From positions 62,001-126,000 of the forward strand of contig NZ_CALYPR010000001.1 of the NCBI RefSeq assembly GCF_945277285.1: a DNA stretch of 64,000 bases. Reading direction: 5' to 3'. Position numbers and translations under genes: made by a program. How positions within the stretch are numbered: the first letter of the stretch is position 1; the number at the start of each line of letters is the position of its first letter. The notes under the pieces are model-generated. The model had not been told where the DNA came from. It ran no database searches and saw only the letters and a program-made list of their open reading frames with translations. The DNA is from an uncultured Bartonella sp. GTDB taxonomy: Bacteria; Pseudomonadota; Alphaproteobacteria; Rhizobiales; Rhizobiaceae. This document shows, one piece after another, positions 9,155 through 18,907 of the stretch.

Positions 9155-10117
9155 ATGAAAAAAATGAAAAACAGCTCATTGGCATTGATTATGGCATCCA
9201 TTATTGGCGTAACCTTTGTGTCGGGTGATGCGTTTTGTGCCCCTCGGGATGCTGCTTCAGCGCAGACGGCTGTTGCGGTCATCGTTAATGGTAATGCCAT
9301 TACCAATTATGACATCCAGAGGCGTGCTGCTTTCTTACGGTTGCAGAGAAAAACTGGAAATCTGAATGCCCAGGCAAAAGATGAACTTATTGAAGAAACG
9401 CTTAAACGCGTCGAAATGAAGAAGCGCAATATTGATGTCAGCGATGACGAAGTTAACAAAGCTTTCGCCGGTTTTGCTGAACGTAATCATATGACAACTG
9501 CGCAATTGACAGATATGTTAGCAAAAGCTGGCGTTACGGCTGAACATTTCAAAAATTATATTCGCGTCCAGATGGGCTGGGGACGTCTTGTTAGCGCACG
9601 TTATCGCGCTGAAGGCGGTATAATCACCGAACAGGAAGCTGTTCAACGTATGTTGAAGAATGGTGGTGTTAAGCCGACAGCGAATGAATATGAGTTACAA
9701 CAGGTTATTTTTGTTGTTCCCAATAACCGCCGCAGTGCCATATTAGGCAAGCGCAAGCAGGATGCCGAGCTTTTCCGTTCGAAATTTTCCGGCTGTGCTA
9801 ATCTTAAACAGCAAGCAACCACCATGCTTGATGTTACCGTTCGTAATCTAGGCCGTGTCCTCGAGCCGCAGTTACCTGAAGAATGGGAAAAAGCGGTAAA
9901 AGCTACTCCTGTTGGTCGCATGACACCACCGCAAGAAACACAGCGTGGTATTGAAGCACTTGCTGTATGTAACATAAAAAAAGTATCGGATGACAAAGTA
10001 GCGCAACTTGTTTTTACCATTCAGGATAATGAAAAAGCCGGCGATAAAAAGGCCGAAGATTTAAGCGCGAAATATGTCAAGGAACTGCGGGAAAAAGCCC
10101 GTATTGAAAATCCCTGA
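9155..10117 (+). CDS. surA: SurA-type periplasmic chaperone / peptidyl-prolyl isomerase
   Basis: About 320 residues: a signal peptide (KKMKNSSLALIMASIIG, cleavage near FCA), the SurA N-terminal chaperone domain (VNGNAITNYDIQRR, the usual first helix) and a single weak parvulin-like stretch from about residue 185 (YELQQVIFVVP). E. coli SurA has two parvulin domains; the shorter single-domain form is common in Rhizobiales. It likely escorts outer-membrane proteins, including the LptD encoded just upstream. A TTG at 9128 would lengthen it by nine residues; ATG 9155 gives the better signal peptide. The stop overlaps the pdxA ATG (TGATG). Confidence 0.82.
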   Translation: MKKMKNSSLALIMASIIGVTFVSGDAFCAPRDAASAQTAVAVIVNGNAITNYDIQRRAAFLRLQRKTGNLNAQAKDELIEETLKRVEMKKRNIDVSDDEVNKAFAGFAERNHMTTAQLTDMLAKAGVTAEHFKNYIRVQMGWGRLVSARYRAEGGIITEQEAVQRMLKNGGVKPTANEYELQQVIFVVPNNRRSAILGKRKQDAELFRSKFSGCANLKQQATTMLDVTVRNLGRVLEPQLPEEWEKAVKATPVGRMTPPQETQRGIEALAVCNIKKVSDDKVAQLVFTIQDNEKAGDKKAEDLSAKYVKELREKARIENP

Positions 10118-11127
10118 TGATTTTGCCTGTCGCGGTCAGCAGCGGTGATCCTTCTGGTATAGGATTGGAAATCGCATTAAAAGCTTGGCTAATGCGCCAT
10201 TCTCAGAATATACCGCCTTTTTTCGTACTTGCCGATACTGAAATCGTAAAAAGTACAATTGAACAATTGAAATTAAATGTCCAATCGGCGGTTGTAGATG
10301 TGGAAAGTGCTGCTCAACAGTTTGATAAGTTTTTTCCAGTTGTCGCTCTTCGCAACCGCCAATCGGTAAATTTTGGCCTGCCTTCGTCAAAGAATGCTTC
10401 TGGAATTATCGAAGCAATTGAACGCGGTGTCCATTTTGTCCACGACAAAAAAGCGACTGCCTTGGTCACGTGCCCGATTGCCAAAAAGGTGCTTTACGAA
10501 GCCGGTTTTAATTTTCCCGGTCATACCGAATATTTGGCATATCTTGCTGAGCAGTTAGAGAAAAAACCATATCAGCCGGTCATGATGCTGGCTGGTCCGC
10601 AATTGCGCACAATTCCTGTAACTGTCCATATTGCGATTGAGAAAGTTCCTCATGTGTTGAGCACCGAACTTCTTGTCAAAACCGGTCTTATTGTTGCCCA
10701 TGATTTGTCATCACGCTTTGCATTAAAAAAGCCGAGATTGGCAATTGCCGGCCTTAATCCACACGCTGGTGAAGGCGGAGCCATGGGGCAAGAAGAAGAA
10801 ACGATTATTATGCCTGCTATCGACGCTTTGCGTTCACGCGGTATAGATGTAAGCGGGCCACTTCCTTCCGACACCATGTTCAATGCACGAGCGCGTAAAA
10901 ACTATGATGTTGCGTTGTGTATGTATCACGATCAAGCGCTGATACCGGTTAAGACCATCGGCTTTGACGACACCGTCAATGTTACATTGGGTCTACCGTT
11001 TGTCCGTACGTCACCTGACCATGGCACAGCATTTGATATCGCTGGCAAAGGTATTGCTTCGCCTGACAGTTTTATTGCAGCATTAAAACTAGCCGACAAA
11101 CTCGCAAAAAACACACAACAATCATGA
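10117..11127 (+). CDS. pdxA: 4-hydroxythreonine-4-phosphate dehydrogenase
   Basis: A 336-residue cytosolic enzyme of vitamin B6 synthesis: NAD-dependent oxidation of 4-phosphohydroxy-threonine, whose product goes to PdxJ. Visible family blocks: [12 protein letters not shown] at the start, TCPIAKK and FPGHTEYLA in the middle (metal and substrate His), [16 protein letters not shown], and [12 protein letters not shown] near the end. Length is normal. It overlaps surA by one base and rsmA by four (ATGA); the order surA-pdxA-rsmA is classical in proteobacteria. Confidence 0.95.
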   Translation: MILPVAVSSGDPSGIGLEIALKAWLMRHSQNIPPFFVLADTEIVKSTIEQLKLNVQSAVVDVESAAQQFDKFFPVVALRNRQSVNFGLPSSKNASGIIEAIERGVHFVHDKKATALVTCPIAKKVLYEAGFNFPGHTEYLAYLAEQLEKKPYQPVMMLAGPQLRTIPVTVHIAIEKVPHVLSTELLVKTGLIVAHDLSSRFALKKPRLAIAGLNPHAGEGGAMGQEEETIIMPAIDALRSRGIDVSGPLPSDTMFNARARKNYDVALCMYHDQALIPVKTIGFDDTVNVTLGLPFVRTSPDHGTAFDIAGKGIASPDSFIAALKLADKLAKNTQQS

Positions 11128-11957
11128 CAATTGATTCTCTTCCACCTTTAAGAGAAGTTATTGAAAAATTCGGTCTTAAAGCAAAAAAATCTCTCGGACA
11201 GAATTTTCTATTCGATCTCAATTTAACCGCGAAAATTGCCCGTCAGGCAGGCGATTTAAATGGCAGACCTGTCTTGGAAATTGGCCCGGGCCCGGGCGGG
11301 TTAACACGTGCCTTACTTGCTCAAGGAGCCATTGTCACAGTCATCGAACGCGACGAACGTTGTCTGACCGCTTTAAAAGAAATTTCCGACATTTATCCGA
11401 ACAAACTTGTTGTCATAGCGGGAGATGCGTTAAGGCAAGATTTTAATGCTCTTTTTAAAGGAAAAGAAAAACCCGCTATAATTTCCAATCTTCCCTATAA
11501 CATCGGTACAGAACTTTTGACTCGCTGGCTTTTGACTGAACCATGGCCACCATTCTATCAATCAATGACTTTAATGTTCCAGCGTGAAGTCGCCGAACGT
11601 ATTGTTGCCCTACCCGGCTCGCCCCAATATGGACGCTTGGGCGTTCTTACCGGCTGGCGGGCAAAGGCCAAAATAGCATTTGATGTTCCGCGACAAGCTT
11701 TTACGCCTTCACCGAAAGTTACATCTTCCGTTGTCCACATTGTCCCCTATACCAATCCCCTTTCTTGCTTGGCCCAAGATCTCGAAACCGTAACCAAAGC
11801 AGCTTTTGGTCAAAGGCGCAAAATGCTGCGTCAAAGTCTAAAATCTCTCGGTGGTGAAGAATTATTAGAAAAAGTCGGTATTGATGGCACGCGGCGCCCT
11901 GAAACCCTTAGTATTAAGGAATTTGTCGCACTCGCCGTAGCCATTCACTCAAGATAA
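11124..11957 (+). CDS. rsmA: 16S rRNA dimethyladenosine transferase
   Basis: A 277-residue S-adenosylmethionine enzyme that dimethylates two adjacent adenosines in the 3' hairpin of 16S rRNA (KsgA). Seen: SLGQNFLFD, the SAM-binding [10 protein letters not shown], and the catalytic motif [13 protein letters not shown]; a C-terminal helical domain follows. It ends the lptF-to-rsmA run. Its last 13 bases overlap the ancestral 3' end of the broken gene on the other strand. Confidence 0.95.
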   Translation: MTIDSLPPLREVIEKFGLKAKKSLGQNFLFDLNLTAKIARQAGDLNGRPVLEIGPGPGGLTRALLAQGAIVTVIERDERCLTALKEISDIYPNKLVVIAGDALRQDFNALFKGKEKPAIISNLPYNIGTELLTRWLLTEPWPPFYQSMTLMFQREVAERIVALPGSPQYGRLGVLTGWRAKAKIAFDVPRQAFTPSPKVTSSVVHIVPYTNPLSCLAQDLETVTKAAFGQRRKMLRQSLKSLGGEELLEKVGIDGTRRPETLSIKEFVALAVAIHSR

Positions 11958-12569
11958 AAACGTTCATATTGTTCGAGAATCGGAGACCCCCCATAGCTCT
12001 TATGTTTTTGCGTGCCGTTTTGCCATTCTTCATGCGCGCTATTGCCAAGTTTTGCTTGCGCTCGTAAAACTGTGTTTCACAAGCATAGCAATAGAAAGAA
12101 AAATACTTTTGCGAGCGTTACGTTTTTCGTAACGGCCGAATAGGCGTAGCCCGCAATGGGGACAAAAATCGACATTTTCGTTTGTCAGATCAACGTGACG
12201 TTCGCAGCCGGGACAAACGCTTTGTCCAAGTTGTGCAAGTGCTTTGTCGTAGGAAATTTCCTGCCGCCGCTTTTCTTCCGGCTGCATTTCGCGTTCTTTC
12301 TGCTTGTTGATATAATTGTGTAAAGCCCACACAATTCCAACTCCAATAACAACAGAAAAATAACTCCGGCAAGCGCGCGGATATAACCGCCATAGCTTGG
12401 CAGATAGGAAACGAGCTCAACGAAAAAAGCAAACAGCGCAAAGACTATAACGCCCCAGACAAATGGCCAATAGGCTGATTTCCTTTTCTTGACAAAAAGC
12501 CCACCACCAATGATCAGCAAAGGTAGTGTCACGCAAAATCGCAACAAAAATACCTTTAATGCTGAACAT
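11945..12569 (-). pseudogene. broken membrane protein with zinc ribbon (three single-base homopolymer deletions)
   Basis: Three consecutive reading frames together make one sensible protein: two N-terminal membrane segments (LLIIGGGLFV; WPFVWGVIVFALFAFF), a third hydrophobic stretch, a charged linker, a zinc ribbon (CPGC...CPHCGLRL), a further CYAC pair, and the tail [15 protein letters not shown] ending in TGA at 11945-11947. The frame changes fall at an A5 run (12356-12360), an A5 run (12099-12103) and a T4 run (12050-12053), plus-strand letters; adding one base to each restores a single frame from TTG 12547. The 5' end is also unclear: ATG 12569 overlaps the preceding TAA (TAATG) but is in another frame, hinting at a fourth change. 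All other genes in the window are intact, so general sequencing error is an unlikely cause. The protein's function is unknown. Confidence 0.72.
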
Positions 12570-12997
12570 TACATCGCACGCGAATATTCTTGAAAAGCTT
12601 TTGCTTCTAACTGTGCTTTATCTTTCGCAACATCCAACGAAGCTTTTTGCTGCATATCGCGCAATTCACTTAACTTCTGTTGCGATTCACGGTAAGCCTG
12701 CCTGGCCGTTAGTTCCCTCTGCTGTAAAGCATTTAATTTGCTGGTATGCGTCTCAAGCTCTTTAACACCCGCCGCATGGGGCATGATCTGGCGCGTTTCA
12801 ATCCCGTTTTTGAATTGTTCTTTTGCTGTTTGATAGACAAGCGAAATACGATCGCCATTATCTTCAGCAATTGGCGCGTCGATTTCAGCTTCTATAATTT
12901 TATCGTTATCTTCAGCTAAACACGAATCCAGCTGATTTATGGTATGATGAGCGACAATAATATTCGAATTTTTTAATTTAAACTTTGGAAAGATCAA
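12569..12997 (-). CDS. hypothetical coiled-coil protein
   Basis: Up to 142 residues; no family recognised. The second half (from about residue 75, VKELETHTSKLNALQQ onward) is a charged, Gln/Lys/Glu-rich helix likely to form a coiled coil. The formal start is TTG at 12997 with an odd Lys/Asn-rich beginning, so the true start may be internal (for example the Met at residue 71) or the ORF may be the remnant of a longer gene. Its TAA overlaps the ATG at the head of the broken zinc-ribbon gene, so the two probably formed one operon. Given the decay next door, it may be losing function too. Confidence 0.4.
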   Translation of the reverse strand: MIFPKFKLKNSNIIVAHHTINQLDSCLAEDNDKIIEAEIDAPIAEDNGDRISLVYQTAKEQFKNGIETRQIMPHAAGVKELETHTSKLNALQQRELTARQAYRESQQKLSELRDMQQKASLDVAKDKAQLEAKAFQEYSRAM

Positions 12998-13171
12998 TCT
13001 CTACTTTTTGTAAAAGTTCAATACAAAATCATACAAACTTAAAACCAATAAAAAACAAACCTTTATTGAACTACTTTTCTGCCCAACAGTGCGACTTATT
13101 CACGATTTTTCTTACAGAAAATTTAAATACCCCAGCCCATCATCAAAATATATTTGAATTTATGCCAAATA

Positions 13172-13840
13172 TTAATCCAGTTTTTCTTGCAGCAGACCTT
13201 CAATAAATGATTGGAGATAGAGGCAACGATTACGTTTCATTGCTTCCGCAAGGTGTATGGCCTTAATTAACGAAAATGACTGTTCGAGATTCTCGTTAAT
13301 GATGACATAGTCATATGACCGCCAATGTTCGATCTCGCCACGGGCATTGTGCAGACGTAGATCAATAACATCGTTAGAGTCTTCTGCACGGTGATTGAGA
13401 CGCGACTTCAATTCTTTCATTGACGGGGGCAGAATGAAAATAGACACTACATCCTCCGGCATCTTATTCTTCAACTGTTTTGCTCCCTGATAATCAATAT
13501 CAAACAGCATATCACGGCCGGCAGCCAGTGTGTCATCAACTGTTTTGCGCAATGTTCCGTAATAATGGCCATGCACTTCCGCCCATTCAATAAGCTCATC
13601 ATTGTCGCGTTTTTGTTGAAATTCTTTTTTGCTGATAAAGTGATAATGGATACCATCGACTTCACTTGGACGCGGATCACGTGTGGTCACGCTAATGGAA
13701 AGTCCAAGGTGGCCATCTTCCAGCAATAGTCGTGATAATGTTGTTTTTCCTGCTCCAGAGGGGGAAGAAAGTACCAATAATACACCACGCCGCCGCCCGG
13801 CATTATTGATACCAGGTTCGCTTGGAGATGTATTTTTCAT
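13172..13840 (-). CDS. gmk: guanylate kinase
   Basis: A 222-residue enzyme converting GMP and ATP to GDP and ADP. The P-loop [11 protein letters not shown] is near residue 25, followed by the GMP-binding segment with [17 protein letters not shown] and later [12 protein letters not shown], all typical. A TTG at 13849 is in frame, but ATG 13840 has AAGGA nine bases upstream and is chosen. It follows yicC by 54 bp on the same strand; yicC-gmk linkage is widespread. Confidence 0.95.
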   Translation of the reverse strand: MKNTSPSEPGINNAGRRRGVLLVLSSPSGAGKTTLSRLLLEDGHLGLSISVTTRDPRPSEVDGIHYHFISKKEFQQKRDNDELIEWAEVHGHYYGTLRKTVDDTLAAGRDMLFDIDYQGAKQLKNKMPEDVVSIFILPPSMKELKSRLNHRAEDSNDVIDLRLHNARGEIEHWRSYDYVIINENLEQSFSLIKAIHLAEAMKRNRCLYLQSFIEGLLQEKLD

Positions 13841-13894
13841 AATAATCAATCCTTCATCATTTTAATATTCTTACGAGAATATGAAATTACCGTT

Positions 13895-14776
13895 TTACTC
13901 CACGTTCTGAATCTGTTCACGCAACTGGTCTATGACAGCTTTCAAGGCCAATCCAGCGGCCGAAAGGGAGGCTGTATGAGCTTTCGAACACAACGTGTTG
14001 GCTTCACGATTGAATTCTTGCGCGAGAAAATCAAGCCGACGCCCGACAGGCTCGTTTAATGTCAGTAAATATCGTGCGGATGCCACATGCCCGTCAAGCC
14101 GATCAATCTCTTCTTGAATATCAACTTTGGTAGCAATGAGCACAGCTTCCATATTCAATCTTTGTGGATCAAGCTTGTCGCTTGCTTCAATCAGCGAGCC
14201 AACGAGCTCTTTTATCCGTTGCTTTATTGCTTCTTGCGTTCGTGCGGGATCGTTTCTTGCCTCGCGCACGAGCTTTTCTATTGTATCGATCTGTGCCGAT
14301 AAAATCTTATTAAGATTAGCCCCCTCTTTTTCCCGAGAGGATTTAAGTTCTTGAAGAGCATTGCCAAAGCTATTTACAATGGCCGTTCTCAGCTCGCTGT
14401 TTTCAATTGTTTCGTTTTCAGGCGCACCATATTCGACAATGCCTTTCAATCCCAATAACCCGTCAACCGAAGGTTTTTGAATTCCATAGTTTTTTTCGAG
14501 TTCATCAGAAAGTTTGAGAACCCAGGCAAGATGGTCTTGATTAAGTGTCGGGGAATTGTTGCCAGCGTCAAAAGTCACGTTCAATGAACAGCCAATATTG
14601 CCGCGCGAAAAAAACTCACCTGCGGCCTTCTTTAAATCGTATTCGATGGTGTCAAGGGCAATTGTTGAACGAAACTTGATATCAAGATTTCTGCCGTTAA
14701 CCGAACGAATCTCCCAGATAATATTCGCATTTCCGGTGGATATACTCGCTCTGGCAAATCCTGTCATACTCTGCAA
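13895..14776 (-). CDS. yicC: YicC family endoribonuclease
   Basis: A 293-residue protein with the YicC N-terminal domain (QSMTGFARA, the family opening) and the C-terminal DUF1732 domain (IQEEIDRLDGHV, GRRLDFLAQEFNREANT). E. coli YicC is an RNA-cleaving protein linked to turnover of the RyhB small RNA; the exact role here is inferred from family only. The start is taken as TTG at 14776 because GGAG lies 11 bases upstream and family members keep a few residues before SMTGFAR; ATG 14767 is the alternative. Confidence 0.88.
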   Translation of the reverse strand: MQSMTGFARASISTGNANIIWEIRSVNGRNLDIKFRSTIALDTIEYDLKKAAGEFFSRGNIGCSLNVTFDAGNNSPTLNQDHLAWVLKLSDELEKNYGIQKPSVDGLLGLKGIVEYGAPENETIENSELRTAIVNSFGNALQELKSSREKEGANLNKILSAQIDTIEKLVREARNDPARTQEAIKQRIKELVGSLIEASDKLDPQRLNMEAVLIATKVDIQEEIDRLDGHVASARYLLTLNEPVGRRLDFLAQEFNREANTLCSKAHTASLSAAGLALKAVIDQLREQIQNVE

Positions 14777-15606
14777 TGTCTTAAAACTCCATCTAGATTA
14801 TAAAAACGACTATTTTTCTATTTCTATTGCAAGACCAATAATCTTCATCTGTAATTTTGGCAAATGGCATATCATAGATAAAGGTTGAGGTGGTGACCTT
14901 TGCAAAACCTGTTACGCGATCAACTATATGTTTTTTCGAGAAAATTAGTCATAATATTTCTAAAGCGTTTCTCTATATATTCGCGCTTTTATATCATCCG
15001 GCTTGAGCAAGCAACCATTGGCCATGCTATGCAGCACGAAAGATTGACGTTATGCCTACAATAAAAGGCTTGCCTTATCATGGTAGAGCCAACCACTCCC
15101 TCCCCATTGGTGGGAAACCACTGCGCTTCTGTTTGCGTAAGTTCCGTTAAATGTCAGATGTCGAACACGAGTTATTTTCAACATGTATACAGCTATGCAA
15201 ATGACAGCGGTGAATGAGCTAGGGCTTTTTCATTTCCCTTTTTTTGTTAATCAATGTCTTTTTTGGCAAAACACCTAAATTTGTCTCTTAAATTTACCCG
15301 TCATTTTTTAAAATTTTTAGAGAACAATTGGCCAAAAACCAACAAATTCGATTTGATGTTGGATTTTTGAAAAGAAGAAGGCTGTACATTGCCGTTTAAA
15401 AAGACTGTTTTTCGAGAAACCACAACCAATATTTAAGGATTTTACCAGCTGATTGATTCATGCCAATAACATCAAATTCTGTTTTCAGCTTTCATCATTT
15501 GTGAACCTTTTATGATTTTCAATGTCGATTGTTATGTAAAACCATATAATCGTAATACATTGTGCGAATGCAAAAATTGAGTCTTTAAAATCTTTTTGAA
15601 AAAATT
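14777..15606. other. 830-bp gene-free gap between mltG and yicC
   Basis: The longest stretch without a gene. No ORF longer than a few dozen codons looks coding. The middle (about 15000-15165) is less AT-rich than its flanks and has short self-complementary pieces (AAGGC/GCCTT near 15066-15077; CCAC/GTGG near 15098-15118). A 6-bp hairpin AAAGGT/ACCTTT with a ten-base loop is at 14880-14901. Candidates are an RNA gene, a decayed gene or plain spacer; I cannot decide. The promoter of yicC-gmk must lie in the right-to-left approach to 14776. Confidence 0.4.
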
Positions 15607-16845
15607 CTATTGTTGCTTTTCCAATGCTCGCCATTTACGAACATTTGCATTGTGTTCATCCAGTGTTTTTGAAAACACATGACCCCCTGTTCCGTTCGCG
15701 ACGAAATAAAGAGCATCGCTTTTTGGCGGATTAGCAACGGCTTCCAATGCATCTTTACCGGGATTTGCTATCGGCGTTGGAGGAAGGCCGTTGATCTTAT
15801 AGGTGTTATAGGGGGTGTCCTTATCAAGATCAGACTGGTAGATCGGCCTATCGGCAGGTTTTCCTTCGCCACCGAACAAGCCGTAGAGAACAGTAGGGTC
15901 AGACTGCAAGCGCATGTTTTTGGCAAGTCGATTATAAAAAACAGCTGCTACTTGCGGTCGTTCCGACGCTATACCGGTTTCTTTTTCGACGATTGATGCG
16001 AGCGTTACAAAGTCGGCAATATTTTTGATAGGTAAATCAGGCGCACGTTTTGCCCAAATATCGGCAACCAATTTTTGTTGACCATCACGCAGTCTTTTTA
16101 CAATCTGCTCGCGCGTTGTACCACGTGTAAAATTGATTGTGTTGGCCATTAAGCTTCCTTCTGGTGGCAGATTTTTCGGCAAATCCCCCACCAAAACGTC
16201 GTTTGCGGCAAGCCGGTCAAAAACCTGTGCGACTGTCAGGCCCTCGGGGACGGTGAATGAATGTTCGATCGATTTGCCATTCACCAATATGTCCATAATC
16301 TCTTTCATAGATGCATGGGCTGGAATAGCATATTCACCAGCTTTCAAAAGACGGGCTTTGTCTTGATAGCCTACTCCGTAGACAAAAATATCGGCAGAAC
16401 GAATAAAACCCTGTTTTTCTAAGATGGAAGCTATTTCCCGGATACCGGAACCGGAATCTATCAGCACGACCCGATCTTCAGTCAACGGACCGGCCGTGAA
16501 AAACATATTTTTTCCTATGTAGACCGGAACAGTAATTGCAAGAATCACTACAATCACCAGCATTAAGAAAAAATTACCGAGAATTATAAATGGATTGCGC
16601 GCTACCTTGGAACGGCTGGGCTTTCCCTTCACCCTGTTGTCGTCGCTATTTTTCGAATTTTCATCTTGGCCTTTAAATGTTGGGCCAGTTCTATTTTCTC
16701 CGGCTTTGACAACTGGCTCAACGTTTTCAGAAGTGTTTTTTTGAGAACTTCCGGAAAAGCCAATCAGTAGACGAGGAGATTCTTCCGACCTTAATGACTG
16801 AGAACCGTTTTCATCGGATGTTACCTTCTTTTCCTCGTCAGCCAT
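15607..16845 (-). CDS. mltG: endolytic peptidoglycan transglycosylase MltG
   Basis: A 412-residue inner-membrane protein: a disordered polar N-terminus of about 85 residues, one membrane helix (about 86-108, FIILGNFFLMLVIVVILAIT), a LysM-like segment, and the YceG catalytic domain with the key glutamate in SIVEKETGIASERP and the later block GLPPTPIANPG. It cuts nascent glycan strands and thereby limits their length. The ATG at 16845 has AGGA nine bases upstream; a GTG six bases earlier is less likely. It follows fabF on the same strand, as in many Rhizobiales. Confidence 0.93.
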   Translation of the reverse strand: MADEEKKVTSDENGSQSLRSEESPRLLIGFSGSSQKNTSENVEPVVKAGENRTGPTFKGQDENSKNSDDNRVKGKPSRSKVARNPFIILGNFFLMLVIVVILAITVPVYIGKNMFFTAGPLTEDRVVLIDSGSGIREIASILEKQGFIRSADIFVYGVGYQDKARLLKAGEYAIPAHASMKEIMDILVNGKSIEHSFTVPEGLTVAQVFDRLAANDVLVGDLPKNLPPEGSLMANTINFTRGTTREQIVKRLRDGQQKLVADIWAKRAPDLPIKNIADFVTLASIVEKETGIASERPQVAAVFYNRLAKNMRLQSDPTVLYGLFGGEGKPADRPIYQSDLDKDTPYNTYKINGLPPTPIANPGKDALEAVANPPKSDALYFVANGTGGHVFSKTLDEHNANVRKWRALEKQQ

Positions 16846-16953
16846 AAGCACACATCCTATTTGCTACAATATGCCAATCTCTATTCTTTTATCTCAAGAT
16901 TGAAGCGAAATATCAAGAATAGAGCGAAAAGTACGACGTTTTAATAAACTATA

Positions 16954-18216
16954 TTATTTTGTGAAACGACGCATAATCAAAGATGCATTGGTTCCACCGA
17001 AGCCAAACGAGTTGGAAAGCACCGTATCAATCTTTCGTTCATGTGGCGTGTGTGGCACAAGATCAATCTGTGTTTCGACCGAAGGATGATCAAGATTGAT
17101 TGTCGCAGGAGCAATATTGTCACGAATGGCAAGCACGCTGAAAATTGCTTCGGCCGCCCCGGCCGCCCCCAGAAGATGTCCGATCGATGATTTTGTCGAC
17201 GACATTGAAACATCAGAAGAATGGTCGCCCATGACTCGTTCAACCGCCGCAAGCTCTATCGTATCAGCCATTGTCGATGTACCGTGCGCATTAATATAAT
17301 CAATTTCGGAAACATCTATGTTGGCACGCTTGATTGCAGCTCTCATGCACCGTTCTGCTCCTTCGCCGCTTTCAGATGGCGCGGTGATATGGTGAGCGTC
17401 ACCCGATAAGCCATAACCGATAACTTCGGCATATATTTTTGCACCGCGCTTCTTGGCGTGTTCCAGTTCTTCCAATACAACAATAGCCGAACCTTCGCCC
17501 ATTACAAAACCGTCACGATCTTTATCATATGGACGTGAAGCATGCTCGGGATCGTTATTGCGACCGGTTGAAAGTGCTTTGCAGGCGGCAAAACCGGCCA
17601 ACGAAATACGATTGACAGGCGATTCGGTACCGCCAGCGATCATTACATCGGCATCATCAAGCGCAATCAGCCGCGAAGCATCGCCAATTGCGTGAGAACC
17701 AGTTGAACAAGCTGTTACAACAGCATGATTGGGGCCTCGCAACTGGTGTTTGATCGATACATAGCCAGATGCCAAATTAATCAGACGTCCGGGAATAAAA
17801 AATGGTGATATACGCCGCGGCCCTTTATCTCGAAGAGTGTAACCCGCTTCGACAATGCCTTCAACGCCGCCGATTCCCGAACCGATCATAACGCCTGTGC
17901 GAATCTGGTCTTCATCACTTGTCGGGTGCCAACCTGCATCGTCGAGTGCTTCATCGGCAGCACCCATTGCGTAGAGAATAAATGGATCAACTTTGCGTTG
18001 TTCCTTCGGTTCCATGTGAAGATCGGCATTAAATGTACCGTTTTGACCATCACCTAATGGAATACGTCCGGCAATTTGACAGGGAAGATCGTCAACTTCA
18101 AACTCAGTGACACGACGCACACCGCTTTTTCCTTCAAGAAGCCGCTTCCAGCTGTGTTCCACGTCGCCTGCCAGCGGAGAAACCAACCCCATACCGGTAA
18201 TGACGACACGTCTCAT
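16954..18216 (-). CDS. fabF: 3-oxoacyl-[acyl-carrier-protein] synthase II
   Basis: A 420-residue condensing enzyme that extends acyl-ACP with malonyl-ACP. Seen: RRVVITGMGLVSPL at the start, the active-site cysteine in VTACSTGSHAIG, the two catalytic histidines in NAHGTSTMADT and SSIGHLLGAAGAAE, and the closing NSFGFGGTNASL. The ATG at 18216 opens the family N-terminus; the upstream TTG at 18231 is not needed. It lies downstream of acpP across a 110-bp gap with a hairpin. Confidence 0.95.
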   Translation of the reverse strand: MRRVVITGMGLVSPLAGDVEHSWKRLLEGKSGVRRVTEFEVDDLPCQIAGRIPLGDGQNGTFNADLHMEPKEQRKVDPFILYAMGAADEALDDAGWHPTSDEDQIRTGVMIGSGIGGVEGIVEAGYTLRDKGPRRISPFFIPGRLINLASGYVSIKHQLRGPNHAVVTACSTGSHAIGDASRLIALDDADVMIAGGTESPVNRISLAGFAACKALSTGRNNDPEHASRPYDKDRDGFVMGEGSAIVVLEELEHAKKRGAKIYAEVIGYGLSGDAHHITAPSESGEGAERCMRAAIKRANIDVSEIDYINAHGTSTMADTIELAAVERVMGDHSSDVSMSSTKSSIGHLLGAAGAAEAIFSVLAIRDNIAPATINLDHPSVETQIDLVPHTPHERKIDTVLSNSFGFGGTNASLIMRRFTK

Positions 18217-18283
18217 ACTTCCAAATCCCAATTCTCTAATAAATGACTCACATCACCCATAATAAACGGGCAATAAAAGAATT

Positions 18284-18314
18284 GGAGACAAAAACCTTTT
18301 GGATTTCTGTCTCC
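18284..18314 (-). terminator. hairpin between acpP and fabF (possible attenuator)
   Basis: GGAGACA at 18284-18290 pairs with TGTCTCC at 18308-18314 around a 17-base loop, starting 12 bases past the acpP stop on the minus strand. The T tract beyond it is poor (TTCTTTTA), so partial termination or 3'-end protection of the abundant acpP message fits better than full termination. Inferred from sequence. Confidence 0.4.
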
Positions 18315-18325
18315 ATGATAAATTA

Positions 18326-18562
18326 TCAGGCCGAAGCCTTATCAATAAACTTGACGGCATCACCAACGGTCAAAATTGTCTCAGCTGCGTCATCCGGAAT
18401 TTCTACGCCGAATTCTTCTTCAAAAGCCATAACCAGTTCTACTGTATCAAGGCTATCAGCGCCAAGATCATCAATGAAACTTGCGTTTTCGGTAACTTTA
18501 TTTGCATCAACACCAAGATGTTCGATGACGATCTTCTTGACGCGTTCTGCTGTATCACTCAT
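18326..18562 (-). CDS. acpP: acyl carrier protein
   Basis: A 78-residue acidic protein of exact family size. The phosphopantetheine attachment serine is S37 in [10 protein letters not shown]. It carries growing acyl chains for fatty acid, lipid A and other synthesis; AcpS, which adds its prosthetic group, is encoded at 53818-54228. It lies between fabG and fabF as in E. coli, but a 345-bp spacer separates it from fabG, suggesting its own promoter. Confidence 0.97.
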   Translation of the reverse strand: MSDTAERVKKIVIEHLGVDANKVTENASFIDDLGADSLDTVELVMAFEEEFGVEIPDDAAETILTVGDAVKFIDKASA

Positions 18563-18907
18563 GTCGGATCCTCGACTTTTGTTGTTTTCCCTGCCTTGGT
18601 TAGCGGCACGGGCTCATCTAATCAAGCAATAGATGCATTTACACCCATCATTTTTAGGTTTTCAAATACACCCTGTGGATATCCCCCTCGGGGATGAACC
18701 GATTTTACTAACCGGCCTTGAAGGCGGCAATTACCATGCTCAGAGAAAAGACGCAAAGATATTTTAACAAAATTTGCGCCTTTGTCTCAAAATTATGCCT
18801 AAAACATGTCGTTTTTCTCAAACAAACCTTCAAAAAACATCATATACGACATCAGGCATTGCACAGTCATTTCAAAAAAATTGCATGCGAGTCTTGCCTA
18901 CAAGGCT
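18563..18907. other. 345-bp spacer between fabG and acpP
   Basis: No ORF is supported. ATCCCC/GGGGAT around a CTC loop forms a small perfect hairpin near 18679-18693 but lacks a T tract on either strand. The stretch probably holds the end of the fabD-fabG transcript and the promoter of acpP; no clear -35/-10 pair was found. Confidence 0.4.

Noticed and set aside
16881..16922. 8-bp inverted repeat CTATTCTT / AAGAATAG between fabF and mltG
   Set aside because: 26-base loop, AT-rich stem and no T tract; too weak to call a terminator.
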